Origin: Ferroplasma acidiphilum
Lineage (GTDB): Archaea; Thermoplasmatota; Thermoplasmata; Thermoplasmatales; Thermoplasmataceae
Direction: 5' to 3'
Assembly (NCBI RefSeq): GCF_002078355.1
Contig: NZ_CP015363.1
Coordinates: 310,001 to 374,000, forward strand
Length of the DNA: 64,000 nt
Positions 44,093 through 52,883 of the stretch are shown here, one piece after another. The notes under the pieces were generated by a model. The model saw only the letters and a list, made by a program, of their open reading frames with translations. It was not told where the DNA came from and did no database searches. Within the stretch, counting starts at the first letter, position 1; every line of letters starts with the position of its first letter. Made by a program: the position numbers and the translations under genes.

Positions 44093-46123
44093 ATGGCAGT
44101 AGACCCTGTTTGCGGGATGTATGTATCCCAAGATTCTAAAATATACTCTGATCGTGATGGAACCAGATACTACTTCTGTTCTCAGGGTTGCAAAGACAAG
44201 TTTGACAAACCAGATTCAGAAAGCAAGGGCCTGAAAATCAAATTAATAGTTGCATGGCCATTTTCCATTGCCATCATAGTTATTAATTACCTTTTTAGTT
44301 TCCCTTTGAAAAATTATGTGTTGCTTTTGCTTGTCCTTCCTGTGCAGTTTTATGTAGGACTCGATTTTTACAAGGGAGCATATGCTGCAATTAAAAACAA
44401 AATGGGCAATATGGACCTGCTTATAAGCCTTGGCACACTTACCGCATTTTTCTTTTCTTTAATAATAACACTTGTACCTGGATTATTCCCGGTAAAATAT
44501 ACCTATTTTGACGCATCCGCGTTTATTATAACATTGTTAATGACCGGCGGCTACATAGAAGATTTGACAAAAAAACGTGCAAATTCCTCTGCCAATGCCC
44601 TCCTATCGCTGATACCTGATAGGGTACATATTTTGAAAGAGGGGATTGCAAAAGATATCCCGATGGAAAACCTTGTGGCAGGGGATATTATACAGATAAA
44701 GCCCGGGGAAAACATCCCTGCCGATGGAACTGTGGTAGATGGAACATCAGAGATAGATGAATCAATGCTTACCGGTGAAGCCGAATCCGTTTTAAAAGCT
44801 CCAGGGTCGCCTGTAACCTCAGGCACATTAAACCTCAATGGTGTGTTATCGGTCAAAGTTACAGCCACCGGGAAAAATTCTACTGTAAATAAGCTATATT
44901 CAATGATACAGATGGCATCAATGGGCAGGGCAAAGATACAGAAAATATCTGATATATTTTCATCATATTTCGTGCCAATTGTCCTGGCTGCAGCTTTTTC
45001 TTCCGCACTATTCTGGTACTTTTACCTGAGGTCTGTATCAAACCCCTTATACTCTATAATTGCAATACTGGTATTCGTATCAGTTGTGGTAATCGCCTGC
45101 CCATGCGCCATAGGGCTCGCAGCACCTATTACACTCTTAATTTCTTCCAATGAATCATCAAGAAATGGCATATTAATTAAAAATTCAAGCTCAATGGATA
45201 GGTTATCAAAAATAGATACTGTTATATTTGACAAAACAGGTACTATTACAGATAACGAACCGGAGATTACAGCGTTTACAACTACCGGCGATAAGCATCT
45301 GGCTGTTTCTCTCCTGTATTCTATTGAATCAGGTTCCAACCATCCCGTAGCACATGCAATTGTTAACTACTTAAAGGATATGAACCCTGAAAAACTTGAT
45401 ATTTCTGAATTCAGGGAGATTCCCGGTTCAGGCGTTTATGGCAAATATGACGGCAAGAATGTAGAGGCAAGCCGTGCGGGAGATCATACATCCCTTACTA
45501 TGGATGGAATAGAACTGGCTTCAATCAATCTGAAACACAAACTTCGCAGTGGAATAGAGAACGATATTAAAAATCTCCAGAAAAATCATATTCGGGTATT
45601 GATAGTAACAGGGGATTCCCTGGAAAATACAAAAGACGTAGCCGAATATCTACATGTAGACAAATATTATTATTCAATAAAGCCCGAAGGAAAGGCCGAA
45701 ATAGTTAAAGAAGAGCAGAAAACAGGGAAATATGTGATGTTTGTTGGTGATGGAATAAATGATACAGTTGCTATGCAAACAGCAGATGTAGGGGTCGCCA
45801 TGGCTTCAGGATCAGATATTGCAACTGCAACCGGGGATATAATTTTACTCAACAACGATTTGAAAAATATACTCAGTACACTTATAATAGGAAAATACAC
45901 AATAAAAAAGATCAAACAAAATGTGGGATGGGCAATAGGGTACAACTCTGCACTTATACCTGTAGCTGCTGGGATTTTGACTCCGCTCCTCGGTTTAGGA
46001 ATATATTATGTATTGCCAATATTTGCTGCTCTGGCTATGGGATTAAGTTCCACAACCGTAGTATTGAATTCCATGCAATTGAGAAAACATATGGAGCGGA
46101 AAATTGCCCTGGCTTCCATGTGA
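44093..46123 (+). CDS. Copper-exporting P1B-type ATPase with N-terminal TRASH/YHS domain
   Basis: A 676-residue heavy-metal ATPase exporting copper or silver. The N-terminal TRASH/YHS domain has Cys7, Cys29 and Cys33; membrane helix 6 has the ion-binding CPC motif at 336-338; the phosphorylation site is DKTGT at Asp380; TGEA at 227-230 is the actuator loop; SNHPVAHA has the P1B-specific HP pair; and GDGINDTVA binds the hinge. Eight helices. The CPC motif fits Cu(I) rather than Zn(II). It follows the small TRASH protein after 4 bases and belongs to the regulated copper module. Confidence 0.94.
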   Translation: MAVDPVCGMYVSQDSKIYSDRDGTRYYFCSQGCKDKFDKPDSESKGLKIKLIVAWPFSIAIIVINYLFSFPLKNYVLLLLVLPVQFYVGLDFYKGAYAAIKNKMGNMDLLISLGTLTAFFFSLIITLVPGLFPVKYTYFDASAFIITLLMTGGYIEDLTKKRANSSANALLSLIPDRVHILKEGIAKDIPMENLVAGDIIQIKPGENIPADGTVVDGTSEIDESMLTGEAESVLKAPGSPVTSGTLNLNGVLSVKVTATGKNSTVNKLYSMIQMASMGRAKIQKISDIFSSYFVPIVLAAAFSSALFWYFYLRSVSNPLYSIIAILVFVSVVVIACPCAIGLAAPITLLISSNESSRNGILIKNSSSMDRLSKIDTVIFDKTGTITDNEPEITAFTTTGDKHLAVSLLYSIESGSNHPVAHAIVNYLKDMNPEKLDISEFREIPGSGVYGKYDGKNVEASRAGDHTSLTMDGIELASINLKHKLRSGIENDIKNLQKNHIRVLIVTGDSLENTKDVAEYLHVDKYYYSIKPEGKAEIVKEEQKTGKYVMFVGDGINDTVAMQTADVGVAMASGSDIATATGDIILLNNDLKNILSTLIIGKYTIKKIKQNVGWAIGYNSALIPVAAGILTPLLGLGIYYVLPIFAALAMGLSSTTVVLNSMQLRKHMERKIALASM

Positions 46124-46161
46124 TTCAGTTAAATTTATAAGTATTTTATGTATTGTTGTGT

Positions 46162-46614
46162 ATGGAATTGAGAGTTATAGGGATGTCTGAAGGGCGCAGG
46201 ATTCCTGACAAATTTACCTGCAGCGGGAAAAACCACTCCCCGAAGATTGAGATACATGATCGCAATGAAACAGGATATTATTTTATAGTTATGAATGACC
46301 CGGATGCGCCTTCAGGTTTATTCACGCACTGGATCATATACAATATTCCGGCGGGAATAGTAACACTTGAAGAAAATATCGGGAATAAAGAAATTACAGA
46401 AGAGGGATATTATCAGGGATTGAATGATTTTGGGGAGCTAGGATATGGTGGCCCATGCCCTCCAAGAGGTGATGGAGACCACAGATATTTCATTAAAATA
46501 TACAGGACCGATGAAGCAGTAAGCAGAAAGAAAATTGATGCAGAACACGCATATGAAATTCTGGATAAATTGAGCCCGGAAGCCGAATTTTACGCTCTTT
46601 TCAGTAGGGAATAA
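46162..46614 (+). CDS. PEBP-family (YbhB/YbcL-like) protein
   Basis: A 150-residue phosphatidylethanolamine-binding-protein family member. Typical motifs: MNDPDAPSGLFTHWIIYNIP (D-P-D-A-P and H-W) and GYGGPCPPRGDGDHRYF (G-P-x-P-P-G, H-R-Y-F), which form the anion-binding pocket. The archaeal/bacterial role is unclear. The start is ATG at 46162, following a TATA-like TTTATAAG about 25 bases upstream, rather than the in-frame TTG codons. It is a separate gene downstream of the copper ATPase. Confidence 0.93.
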   Translation: MELRVIGMSEGRRIPDKFTCSGKNHSPKIEIHDRNETGYYFIVMNDPDAPSGLFTHWIIYNIPAGIVTLEENIGNKEITEEGYYQGLNDFGELGYGGPCPPRGDGDHRYFIKIYRTDEAVSRKKIDAEHAYEILDKLSPEAEFYALFSRE

Positions 46615-46620
46615 TTTTTA

Positions 46621-47556
46621 TTATTCCATACCTTCCAGTGCATTCAAAAGGGCTCTATATGCCTCAGGGAAATCTTTTCCGGTAATACAGACTCTTAAGT
46701 ATGGTCCTGTAATTCCAAAATACTTTGCAGGAAGTGCTATAATCCCTTTCTTTGCAAGCTTTTCACTTACACTTTCCGATCCCTCTGCAGTATATCCTGA
46801 ATAATCAACAAAGGATACGGGCATTGCAAGCGGGTCTTTGCCACTATAAAATTTCAGTTTTCCCTTTTCATGGATCAGGACTTTATGGTTGCTGTTTATA
46901 ATTTCCTTCACATTTGCAAGCAGCTCATCGTGTTTTTTCAGAATCTCATATCCAGCAGAAACGTTTATCCAGGACACATCTTCAGTAATGAGCCCTTTGA
47001 AGCCTTCAAGTTTCGCAGCTTCATCCTTATCAGGTGCTATAATATATCCAAGCCTCAGGTCTCCACCACCATATACCTTTGTAAATGTGTTGACTATGTA
47101 TCCATTGGTATACCTGTATTTATCAAGTTTTTCAACAAATTCCATAAATGTTTCATCTATTAAGCATGAAGAATACTTATCAGGAAATTTAATCAAAGTA
47201 CCTGTGGGGTTATTTGGATTGCTTGCAACAAACAATTCATTTCCTTCTTTATAACCAAATATTTCAGGAGTTTTGTATATCATCTCATATTCAGGCTTAT
47301 TTACAATGAATGTGTTATATTTTGCATGCAGGTGATAAAGCACCATTGAAAAAGCTTCTGTGGCACCATGTGTTAAAACAACATTCTTTGCATCCACGCC
47401 ATGAAGATCGCCTATCTGCTCTTTAAGGTCTGTTTCATGCCCCGGTGTAGATTTATTAAAATATTCCTTTAAGTCAAAAACCCCTGACATGCCACTATGG
47501 CTAAGTTCGTATTTTCCGCTGTGTTTGTTGAGCCAGTCTATTGTTTCGCAATTCAT
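46621..47556 (-). CDS. PLP-dependent aminotransferase, class I/II
   Basis: A 311-residue fold-type I aminotransferase, shorter than the 370-400 residues usual for class I enzymes. Conserved points: VVLTHGATEAFSMVL (phosphate-binding Gly), ASNPNNPTGT (the N-P-N-N-P-T-G motif), LIDETFMEF, and TFTKVYGGGDLRLGY with the PLP-binding lysine followed by the R-x-G-Y. Substrate unknown; histidinol-phosphate or aromatic aminotransferase is possible. It faces the IS256 insertion; its promoter lies within about 70 bases of the left end of the element, so insertion may affect it. Confidence 0.88.
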   Translation of the reverse strand: MNCETIDWLNKHSGKYELSHSGMSGVFDLKEYFNKSTPGHETDLKEQIGDLHGVDAKNVVLTHGATEAFSMVLYHLHAKYNTFIVNKPEYEMIYKTPEIFGYKEGNELFVASNPNNPTGTLIKFPDKYSSCLIDETFMEFVEKLDKYRYTNGYIVNTFTKVYGGGDLRLGYIIAPDKDEAAKLEGFKGLITEDVSWINVSAGYEILKKHDELLANVKEIINSNHKVLIHEKGKLKFYSGKDPLAMPVSFVDYSGYTAEGSESVSEKLAKKGIIALPAKYFGITGPYLRVCITGKDFPEAYRALLNALEGME

Positions 47557-47621
47557 AGTTGTATATTATCAGGTTATTATATAAATTTGATGTTTTATTT
47601 TCCATATTTTATGCGAATAAA

Positions 47622-47628
47622 ATGGAAC
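47622..47628. repeat. Target-site duplication, left copy
   Basis: ATGGAAC directly before the left inverted repeat; the same seven bases occur directly after the right inverted repeat at 48922-48928. IS256 elements duplicate 8-9 bases, so 7 clear bases plus one ambiguous flank fits. Confidence 0.8.
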
Positions 47629-47659
47629 GATTGTGTCCATAATTTTGTGTATTTATAAA
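47629..47659. repeat. IS256-type terminal inverted repeat, left
   Basis: Begins GATTGTGT and includes TAATTTTGTGTA; pairs with the right end, which on the opposite strand begins GGTTGTGT and includes TAATTATGTGTA. Confidence 0.8.
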
Positions 47660-48813
47660 GGATACCGCTTATTGAACATTTCCTTTATTTCATCCTTGCA
47701 TTTATAGTATCCGTTCATCTTCCTGAATGCATGCTTTGAATTGTATTCTATTGACTTATAATAGAATACCTTCATTGCTGAATCCTCATCAGGGAATGAT
47801 GATATTGTTTTTACCCTTCTCCTTACCTCTCCATTTAACCGTTCTATAGCATTGGTAGATTTCAATGATCTCCATATACTGGAAGGATAATTATAGAACC
47901 TTAATAGCTTTCCCAGATTCTTTTCAGTATTGTATATTACCTTAGGATACTTACTCTCCCATTTATATTTAAAGTCATTGAATTTTATTATACCCTCTTC
48001 TTTACTGTCACATTTAAACATTTTATTTGCGTCTATAGATATTTCCTCAATATCTCTCTCCCTTACATTGGATTTTAATCCCCTGGTATAGTGTATTGTA
48101 CATAGCTGGAATTCTGATCTGGGATATATTTCCATTACTTCCTCATCTAAGTTCTTTATTCCATCTGCTACAATCAATAATGGCTCCTTTAATCCCCTGC
48201 TATAAAGGTCTTCTAATACTTCCTTATAACTATTATGTGATTCTTTAACTGTTAAATAGAATCCCAGTACTTCGTATTCTCCAGTTTCTTTAATTCCTAA
48301 AGCAAATATAACTGGCTCTTTATCCACATTTCCCCTTCTTAAATAGAAGAATAATCCATCCAGGAATATTGCTATATACCGTTTATCTAAAGGCCTGTTA
48401 ACAAACTTATAAACCTCTTCTATGGTTAAATCTGTTATTCTTGATATAGTAGATTTAGAATATTTATTTCCTAAAATATCCTCCATTATACCTGCTATTC
48501 TCCTTGTAGATATTCCATTGGAATACATTGATACTATAAGATCCTCTATTCCTATTGATCTGTTATAGGGCTCTATTACCTTTGTATGGAAATTGCTATC
48601 CCTGTCTCTGGGGATATTTAACTGTTTTATTTCACCATACTTTGTCTTTAAATCTCTTTTATATTTTCCATTCTTTATTCCTGGATTTTCCTCTAGATAT
48701 GCATTTAATTCTGTTTCCATTAATTTCTCTATTTTCTCTTTTATTGCTTCCTTTAATATTCTATCTATATCTACATTCTCAAGAGCCGATATGTTTATAT
48801 CTGTATTTTCCAT
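47653..48813 (-). CDS. IS256-family (mutator-type) transposase
   Basis: A 386-residue DDE transposase. The catalytic triad appears as Asp152 (IFLDGLFF), Asp217 (LIVADGIKN) and Glu324 (TNAIERLNGE), in the order and spacing of IS256/MULE enzymes; the helix-turn-helix region lies in about residues 85-130 (SNGISTRRIAGIMEDIL). A strong AAGGAGGTA site lies 7 bases before the ATG, unlike the leaderless chromosomal genes. The frame is complete, so it is probably active. Confidence 0.95.
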   Translation of the reverse strand: MENTDINISALENVDIDRILKEAIKEKIEKLMETELNAYLEENPGIKNGKYKRDLKTKYGEIKQLNIPRDRDSNFHTKVIEPYNRSIGIEDLIVSMYSNGISTRRIAGIMEDILGNKYSKSTISRITDLTIEEVYKFVNRPLDKRYIAIFLDGLFFYLRRGNVDKEPVIFALGIKETGEYEVLGFYLTVKESHNSYKEVLEDLYSRGLKEPLLIVADGIKNLDEEVMEIYPRSEFQLCTIHYTRGLKSNVRERDIEEISIDANKMFKCDSKEEGIIKFNDFKYKWESKYPKVIYNTEKNLGKLLRFYNYPSSIWRSLKSTNAIERLNGEVRRRVKTISSFPDEDSAMKVFYYKSIEYNSKHAFRKMNGYYKCKDEIKEMFNKRYPL

Positions 48814-48890
48814 ATTTTATTACCTCCTTGTGTTCAAAAGAGGTATACTTTCCTGTTATTTAATGATTAAATTCATTAGTAACAGGAGAG

Positions 48891-48921
48891 TTTATATTTA
48901 CACATAATTACATACACAACC
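48891..48921. repeat. IS256-type terminal inverted repeat, right
   Basis: The inverted counterpart of the left end; the outermost bases on the minus strand read GGTTGTGTATG. It lies about 70 bases upstream of the transposase start and so also holds the element's own promoter region. Confidence 0.8.
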
Positions 48922-48928
48922 ATGGAAC
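48922..48928. repeat. Target-site duplication, right copy
   Basis: ATGGAAC, identical to the left copy at 47622-47628. Confidence 0.8.
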
Positions 48929-48965
48929 CACAATGATTTATGTATTTATTGGCAATTATATATGC

Positions 48966-49442
48966 ATGGAATCCGGTAAATATCTTTATTATGGCCCGGT
49001 TGCAGGCTTTATTTCAGCAATATTCGAAGCTATCATGTTCTACCTATTTGATATAGCTGCATCGCTTCCTCCGGGATACCAGTTCACGGCAATAGGATCC
49101 CGGCTTCTGCATATATCCGGATTTTATGGAACTTTATATGGAATGTTGTTGCATTTCGTGGTAGGTACAGTTGTAGGCATAGTGGCAGCGTTAATTTCCT
49201 ATTATGTTATTGCTTTGAGAATAAAAACAGTTAAATCAGGGCTTTTTATAGGAATTCTTGCAGGATTCCTGGTTCTGCTGGTATTCAGCCTTCCGGTAAA
49301 CATATTATTGCTGCATCTTTATGTATACGAAAAATATTATCTTCCATCCACAGCTTTTTATTATTCAATGCACATATTTTACGGTGCTGTATGGGGAATA
49401 TTTCTGGGGTATTTTATATCAAGGCAAAGGAAATTATCATAA
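48966..49442 (+). CDS. Four-helix membrane protein next to the IS256 insertion
   Basis: A 158-residue integral membrane protein with about four hydrophobic segments (GPVAGFISAIFEAIMFYLF, then LHFVVGTVVGIVAALISYYV, LFIGILAGFLVLLVF and a last one near FYGAVWGIFLGYF). No family is recognised. The first ATG of the open frame is at 48933, but a TATA-like TTTATGTATTTA lies 18-29 bases before the second ATG at 48966, which I prefer. The IS256 element ends only 44 bases upstream, so the insertion replaces the sequence just upstream of the TATA box and may change expression. Confidence 0.65.
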   Translation: MESGKYLYYGPVAGFISAIFEAIMFYLFDIAASLPPGYQFTAIGSRLLHISGFYGTLYGMLLHFVVGTVVGIVAALISYYVIALRIKTVKSGLFIGILAGFLVLLVFSLPVNILLLHLYVYEKYYLPSTAFYYSMHIFYGAVWGIFLGYFISRQRKLS

Positions 49443-49509
49443 ATTTGTGAAGTCTACTTCTATTATAATCGAATAGATATATTTTTATTTAATATTGCCA
49501 TGATGTCGC

Positions 49510-50127
49510 ATGGATATAAGCGAAAAGATAGCAGGGGAAATAACAATATCCGATACACCCGGTGTAACAATTAAAAAATGGCGGGAAGAGTTTGGCATAT
49601 CACAGATGGAATTGTCAAAGTTTATGGATGTTTCACCATCAGTAATAAGCGATTATGAATCGGGAAGAAGAAAATCTCCCGGTGCAAATTCTATAAAAAA
49701 AATTGTTGATGCGCTGGTAAAAATAGACGAGTCCAGGGGAGGGCATCTTGTTCGCAGGTATAACAGCGGAATACCTTCGGATGCCCTGCTCGACATAAAG
49801 GATTATGACCATGACATAGAATTGCGGTATATTTTAACAAAAATCCGCGGGACACCATGTTCAACTGCAAATTTGAAACGCAACATACGTGGTTATACCA
49901 TGATAGATGGAATTAAGGCAGTACTGAAATTTTCCTACGCAGAATATACAAAGCTTTATGGATGGTCCAGCCAGAGGATAATATTCATTACAGATGTTTC
50001 AATTGGAAGGAGCCCGATGATAGCAATAAGGGCACATCCATTGAAGCCTGCAGCTGTGGTTTATGTAAAGCCCGACAATGTGGATGAACTTGCAATAAAA
50101 CTTCTGAAATTGAAAATATACCACTGA
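49510..50127 (+). CDS. XRE-type helix-turn-helix regulator with C-terminal sensor-like domain
   Basis: A 205-residue protein. The HTH is in about residues 18-70: VTIKKWREEFGISQMELSKF then DVSPSVISDYESGRRKSPG, a standard Cro/C1-type fold. The remaining 130 residues form an alpha/beta domain (HLVRRYNSGIPSDALLDIKD ... IIFITDVSIGRSPMIAIRAH) found after this HTH in many archaea, presumably ligand or redox sensing. The target genes are unknown. The ATG at 49510 is preceded by a TATA-like box and no ribosome-binding site. Confidence 0.85.
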   Translation: MDISEKIAGEITISDTPGVTIKKWREEFGISQMELSKFMDVSPSVISDYESGRRKSPGANSIKKIVDALVKIDESRGGHLVRRYNSGIPSDALLDIKDYDHDIELRYILTKIRGTPCSTANLKRNIRGYTMIDGIKAVLKFSYAEYTKLYGWSSQRIIFITDVSIGRSPMIAIRAHPLKPAAVVYVKPDNVDELAIKLLKLKIYH

Positions 50128-50174
50128 TAAAGACAGATATGGACCATAAATCCATATCAGCTGTTATGAACAGC

Positions 50175-51110
50175 TTAAGATGAAAATATCTTTTTCAGAT
50201 ACCATTCCACATCAAATGGGATAATATCATCCATTTCCTGCCCTATCCCTACAAAGAGAATAGGTTTCTTGATTCCAGCTGAAATACTTATTATTGATCC
50301 GCCTTTTGCATCCGTGTCAAGCTTTGTTACTATCACACCGTCATAGTTTATTTCACTTGAAAATGTCAGGGCCTGGTTTATTACATCCTGGCCTATCATG
50401 GCATCCAGTACGAGGATTGTCATGTCCGGTTTTGCAACACGCTTAATTTTTTTCATTTCATCCAGGAGATTTTTGTTTGTCTGCATCCTTCCTGCTGAAT
50501 CTATTAAAACATAGTCCATTTTTCTTGCTTTAGCATGTTCTATGGCGTCAAATGCAACGGACGCAGGGTCGCTCCTGAAATCATGTTTAATGATTTCCAC
50601 CCCAACATTGCCAGCAAGAATGTTTAGCTGGTCAATAGCTCCAGCCCTGAAAGTATCGGACGCAGATAATACTACACTTTTATTATTGCTCTTAAGATAG
50701 TACGCCAGTTTCCCTATGGTTGTTGTTTTTCCGGTTCCGTTTATGCCAAGAAACAGTATTACAAATGGTTTTTTCTCGACGGTGAGAAGGTTAACAGCAT
50801 CCTTATTATTGTGCTGGATAACATCACGAACCACACTCTTTAATTCTTCTTCAACTGCAGGATAATCAATTTTTCTCTTTAATTTGCCGAGATTCGCCTT
50901 TAATTTTTCAATAATTTCCTCTGTGGCATCATAGCTTACATCTGCCTCAAGGAGAGTTTCCTCTATGGTGCTTTCAAGTTCATCCCGCCTTATTGTTTTT
51001 TCCTTCTGTGGAGCCACAGAATCCCGGGTTGCTGTTAACGAATCTTTTGGCCCATTTTCCCTATTTCCGGAAAATATATCCGAAAATTTCTTTTTTAATT
51101 TGTCAAACAT
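50175..51110 (-). CDS. ftsY: Signal recognition particle receptor FtsY
   Basis: SRP-GTPase that receives ribosome-nascent-chain complexes at the membrane. The 311-residue protein has a short charged N-terminal region, the four-helix N domain and the G domain with G1 GINGTGKTTTIGKLA, the DTFRAGAIDQL insertion-box motif, DSAGR and TKLD. Archaeal FtsY lacks the long acidic A domain of E. coli, as here. It overlaps pfdA by one base and follows pgk and pfdA in one operon. Confidence 0.96.
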   Translation of the reverse strand: MFDKLKKKFSDIFSGNRENGPKDSLTATRDSVAPQKEKTIRRDELESTIEETLLEADVSYDATEEIIEKLKANLGKLKRKIDYPAVEEELKSVVRDVIQHNNKDAVNLLTVEKKPFVILFLGINGTGKTTTIGKLAYYLKSNNKSVVLSASDTFRAGAIDQLNILAGNVGVEIIKHDFRSDPASVAFDAIEHAKARKMDYVLIDSAGRMQTNKNLLDEMKKIKRVAKPDMTILVLDAMIGQDVINQALTFSSEINYDGVIVTKLDTDAKGGSIISISAGIKKPILFVGIGQEMDDIIPFDVEWYLKKIFSS

Positions 51111-51511
51111 TACCTGTTTCCTTCCTGGGCCCTCTGGACAGAATACATGAGGGCATCGTAATTATTCTGAGCTGACTGTTTCTGCTTTAACAGGTTGTTG
51201 TATGTATCCTGCAGGCTCTGTATATTTTCTTCCATCCTCTTTATAGTTTTTTCTTTTTCCTCCTCTATAAAAACACCGGAGCCTACCGGCACAATAATTT
51301 TTGATGTATCCAGTGCAGCCTTGGAAAATAGGCCAGATCCGATGGATATTTTTACATCCTTTGATTTCTCATAATCTGTATCCTTTAACAAAGCAAGTGT
51401 ATCATTCGATTCTTCAAGTGTCTTCAATAATAAATTCATTCTTGAATCTATAGTTTCCAGTAAGTTTTTTAAATATTCAATCTGTTCTACCAGTTCATTT
51501 TCTCCTGCCAT
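51110..51511 (-). CDS. pfdA: Prefoldin subunit alpha
   Basis: A 133-residue subunit of the hexameric prefoldin chaperone, which holds unfolded proteins for the thermosome. Two long coiled-coil helices (about 5-45 and 85-130) flank a beta-hairpin region with KISIGSGLFSKAALDTSKII and IVPVGSGVFIEEE, the alpha-type pattern. Its ribosome-binding site GGAGGTAA lies inside the last codons of pgk (K-F-G-G-N), so translation is coupled. Followed directly by ftsY. Confidence 0.93.
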   Translation of the reverse strand: MAGENELVEQIEYLKNLLETIDSRMNLLLKTLEESNDTLALLKDTDYEKSKDVKISIGSGLFSKAALDTSKIIVPVGSGVFIEEEKEKTIKRMEENIQSLQDTYNNLLKQKQSAQNNYDALMYSVQRAQEGNR

Positions 51512-52750
51512 TTAATTACCTCCAAATTTTTTCCTGTTATAAACAAGTGAGTCTATTACAGGTATAGGCTCACCGGATAAATAATTTATCAGGGCGCCAC
51601 CCCCGGTTGATATATATCCCATGGAATCTGAAAGCCCGAATTCATTAATTGCATTTATTGTGTGCCCTCCCCCGACTATTTTTGATGCAGGGCTCTGGGA
51701 AACTGCATTAAATATTTCCCTGGTTCCAAGTGAGTATTCATTTATTTCATACATTCCCATCGGGCCATTGAGAAATATATTTTTTGCTTTTTCTATAATG
51801 CTGCTAAAAGTTTTAATGGACTCAAATCCGATATCTGCCAGCAACTGGTCATCTTGAACCTTCTCACCTGTTTTTATTTCTGTCTGTAAGGGATTAAGCA
51901 TGAAATCTTCAGGGAGGTATATGCGATCGGAGAATCGGGATAACAACGATTTGCATTCCTCCAGCAATTTCTTATAATTTTTATCCTGTTTTTCGATGAA
52001 TTCCATGTTCCTTTTCCCTATGTCTATCCCGGAAGCCCACAGGAATATGTTTGCTGCCACACCACCAAAAATTATATTGTCCACTATCCCTTTCTCCAGG
52101 AATGGGCCTGTTACCTTTATAGCATCCCTTATTTTGGCTCCACCCATTATAGCCAGTTTCGGATGTGATTTAGAATTCATGAACCTGTCTATGCTCTTAA
52201 TTTCAGTTTCCATAAGCCTGCCAGCTATATTGGGCTTTATATCCTTGAATCCGGTAAGTGTTGTCTGATCCCTGTGTATCGCAGGAAAAGCATCGATTAT
52301 AAAGTAATCAAATAATTTTGATAAATTTCTGACAATAAATGTGTTTTTCTGGGCAGTCCCATCATCTTTTATAAGTATTTCTTCGCTATAGAATCTGGAG
52401 TTCTCCAGCATGATAATATCTCCATTTTTCATGTTCCTTATAGCTGTTTCCACTGCAGACCCTATCAATGAATCAACGAATAAAACATCTCTGCCTAACA
52501 GCCTGCCAAGATGCCCTGCATGTTGCCGCAAACTTACAAAATCACTGTCGCCCGGCCTTCCCTGGTGGGCAATAATAACAACCTTTGAGTTTTTAAGTTC
52601 GTTAATTGTCCTCAAATAATGAATGAATCTTGTATCATCCACTACTTCTCCGGTTATAGGATTAATTGGGGAATTTATATCTATTCTAAGATACACTCTC
52701 TTGCCATTGAAATCAAAATCGTCCATAGTGTAAAACGGGGACCTATCCAT
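51512..52750 (-). CDS. pgk: Phosphoglycerate kinase
   Basis: Transfers phosphate from 1,3-bisphosphoglycerate to ADP in glycolysis. The 412-residue protein has the substrate-binding N-domain with VYLRIDINSPI, IIAHQGRPGD and IIMLENSRFY, and the nucleotide domain with GGAKIRDAIKV (P-loop analogue), FLNGPMGMYE and VGGGHTINAI. All active-site segments are present. It is the first gene of the pgk-pfdA-ftsY run, an odd but compact mix of glycolysis, chaperone and secretion functions. Confidence 0.96.
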   Translation of the reverse strand: MDRSPFYTMDDFDFNGKRVYLRIDINSPINPITGEVVDDTRFIHYLRTINELKNSKVVIIAHQGRPGDSDFVSLRQHAGHLGRLLGRDVLFVDSLIGSAVETAIRNMKNGDIIMLENSRFYSEEILIKDDGTAQKNTFIVRNLSKLFDYFIIDAFPAIHRDQTTLTGFKDIKPNIAGRLMETEIKSIDRFMNSKSHPKLAIMGGAKIRDAIKVTGPFLEKGIVDNIIFGGVAANIFLWASGIDIGKRNMEFIEKQDKNYKKLLEECKSLLSRFSDRIYLPEDFMLNPLQTEIKTGEKVQDDQLLADIGFESIKTFSSIIEKAKNIFLNGPMGMYEINEYSLGTREIFNAVSQSPASKIVGGGHTINAINEFGLSDSMGYISTGGGALINYLSGEPIPVIDSLVYNRKKFGGN

Positions 52751-52883
52751 AGTTCATAATATGTAAGTTGTATATGATTATTTTTTAATCCACCATTGAA
52801 AGATGTGGTATGCCAGTTTTAAATCCAGGGAGACATATTATTCCATGTGGGAATATTTTAATAATACCGGTATATATTATTAC

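Larger units (their letters stand above)
47629..48921. mobile_element. IS256-family insertion sequence, intact (1293 bp)
   Basis: A complete insertion sequence: one transposase gene on the minus strand, imperfect 31-bp terminal inverted repeats (left 47629-47659, right 48891-48921, 22-24 matching positions by eye), and 7-bp direct repeats of target DNA outside them. The left repeat covers the stop codon of the transposase. The undamaged gene, repeats and target duplication suggest a recent insertion. Joining the flanks restores a 100-odd-base intergenic region between divergent genes. Confidence 0.92.

Noticed and set aside
48555-48907. Two overlapping plus-strand frames of about 100 codons inside the IS256 element
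   Set aside because: Hydrophobic Phe/Leu/Ser-rich antisense translations of a lysine-rich transposase; typical shadow frames.
52803-52883. N-terminal extension of the PaiB-like protein
   Set aside because: The family begins with the MYxPxxF motif, which here starts at 52884; a TATA-like box lies inside the extension.
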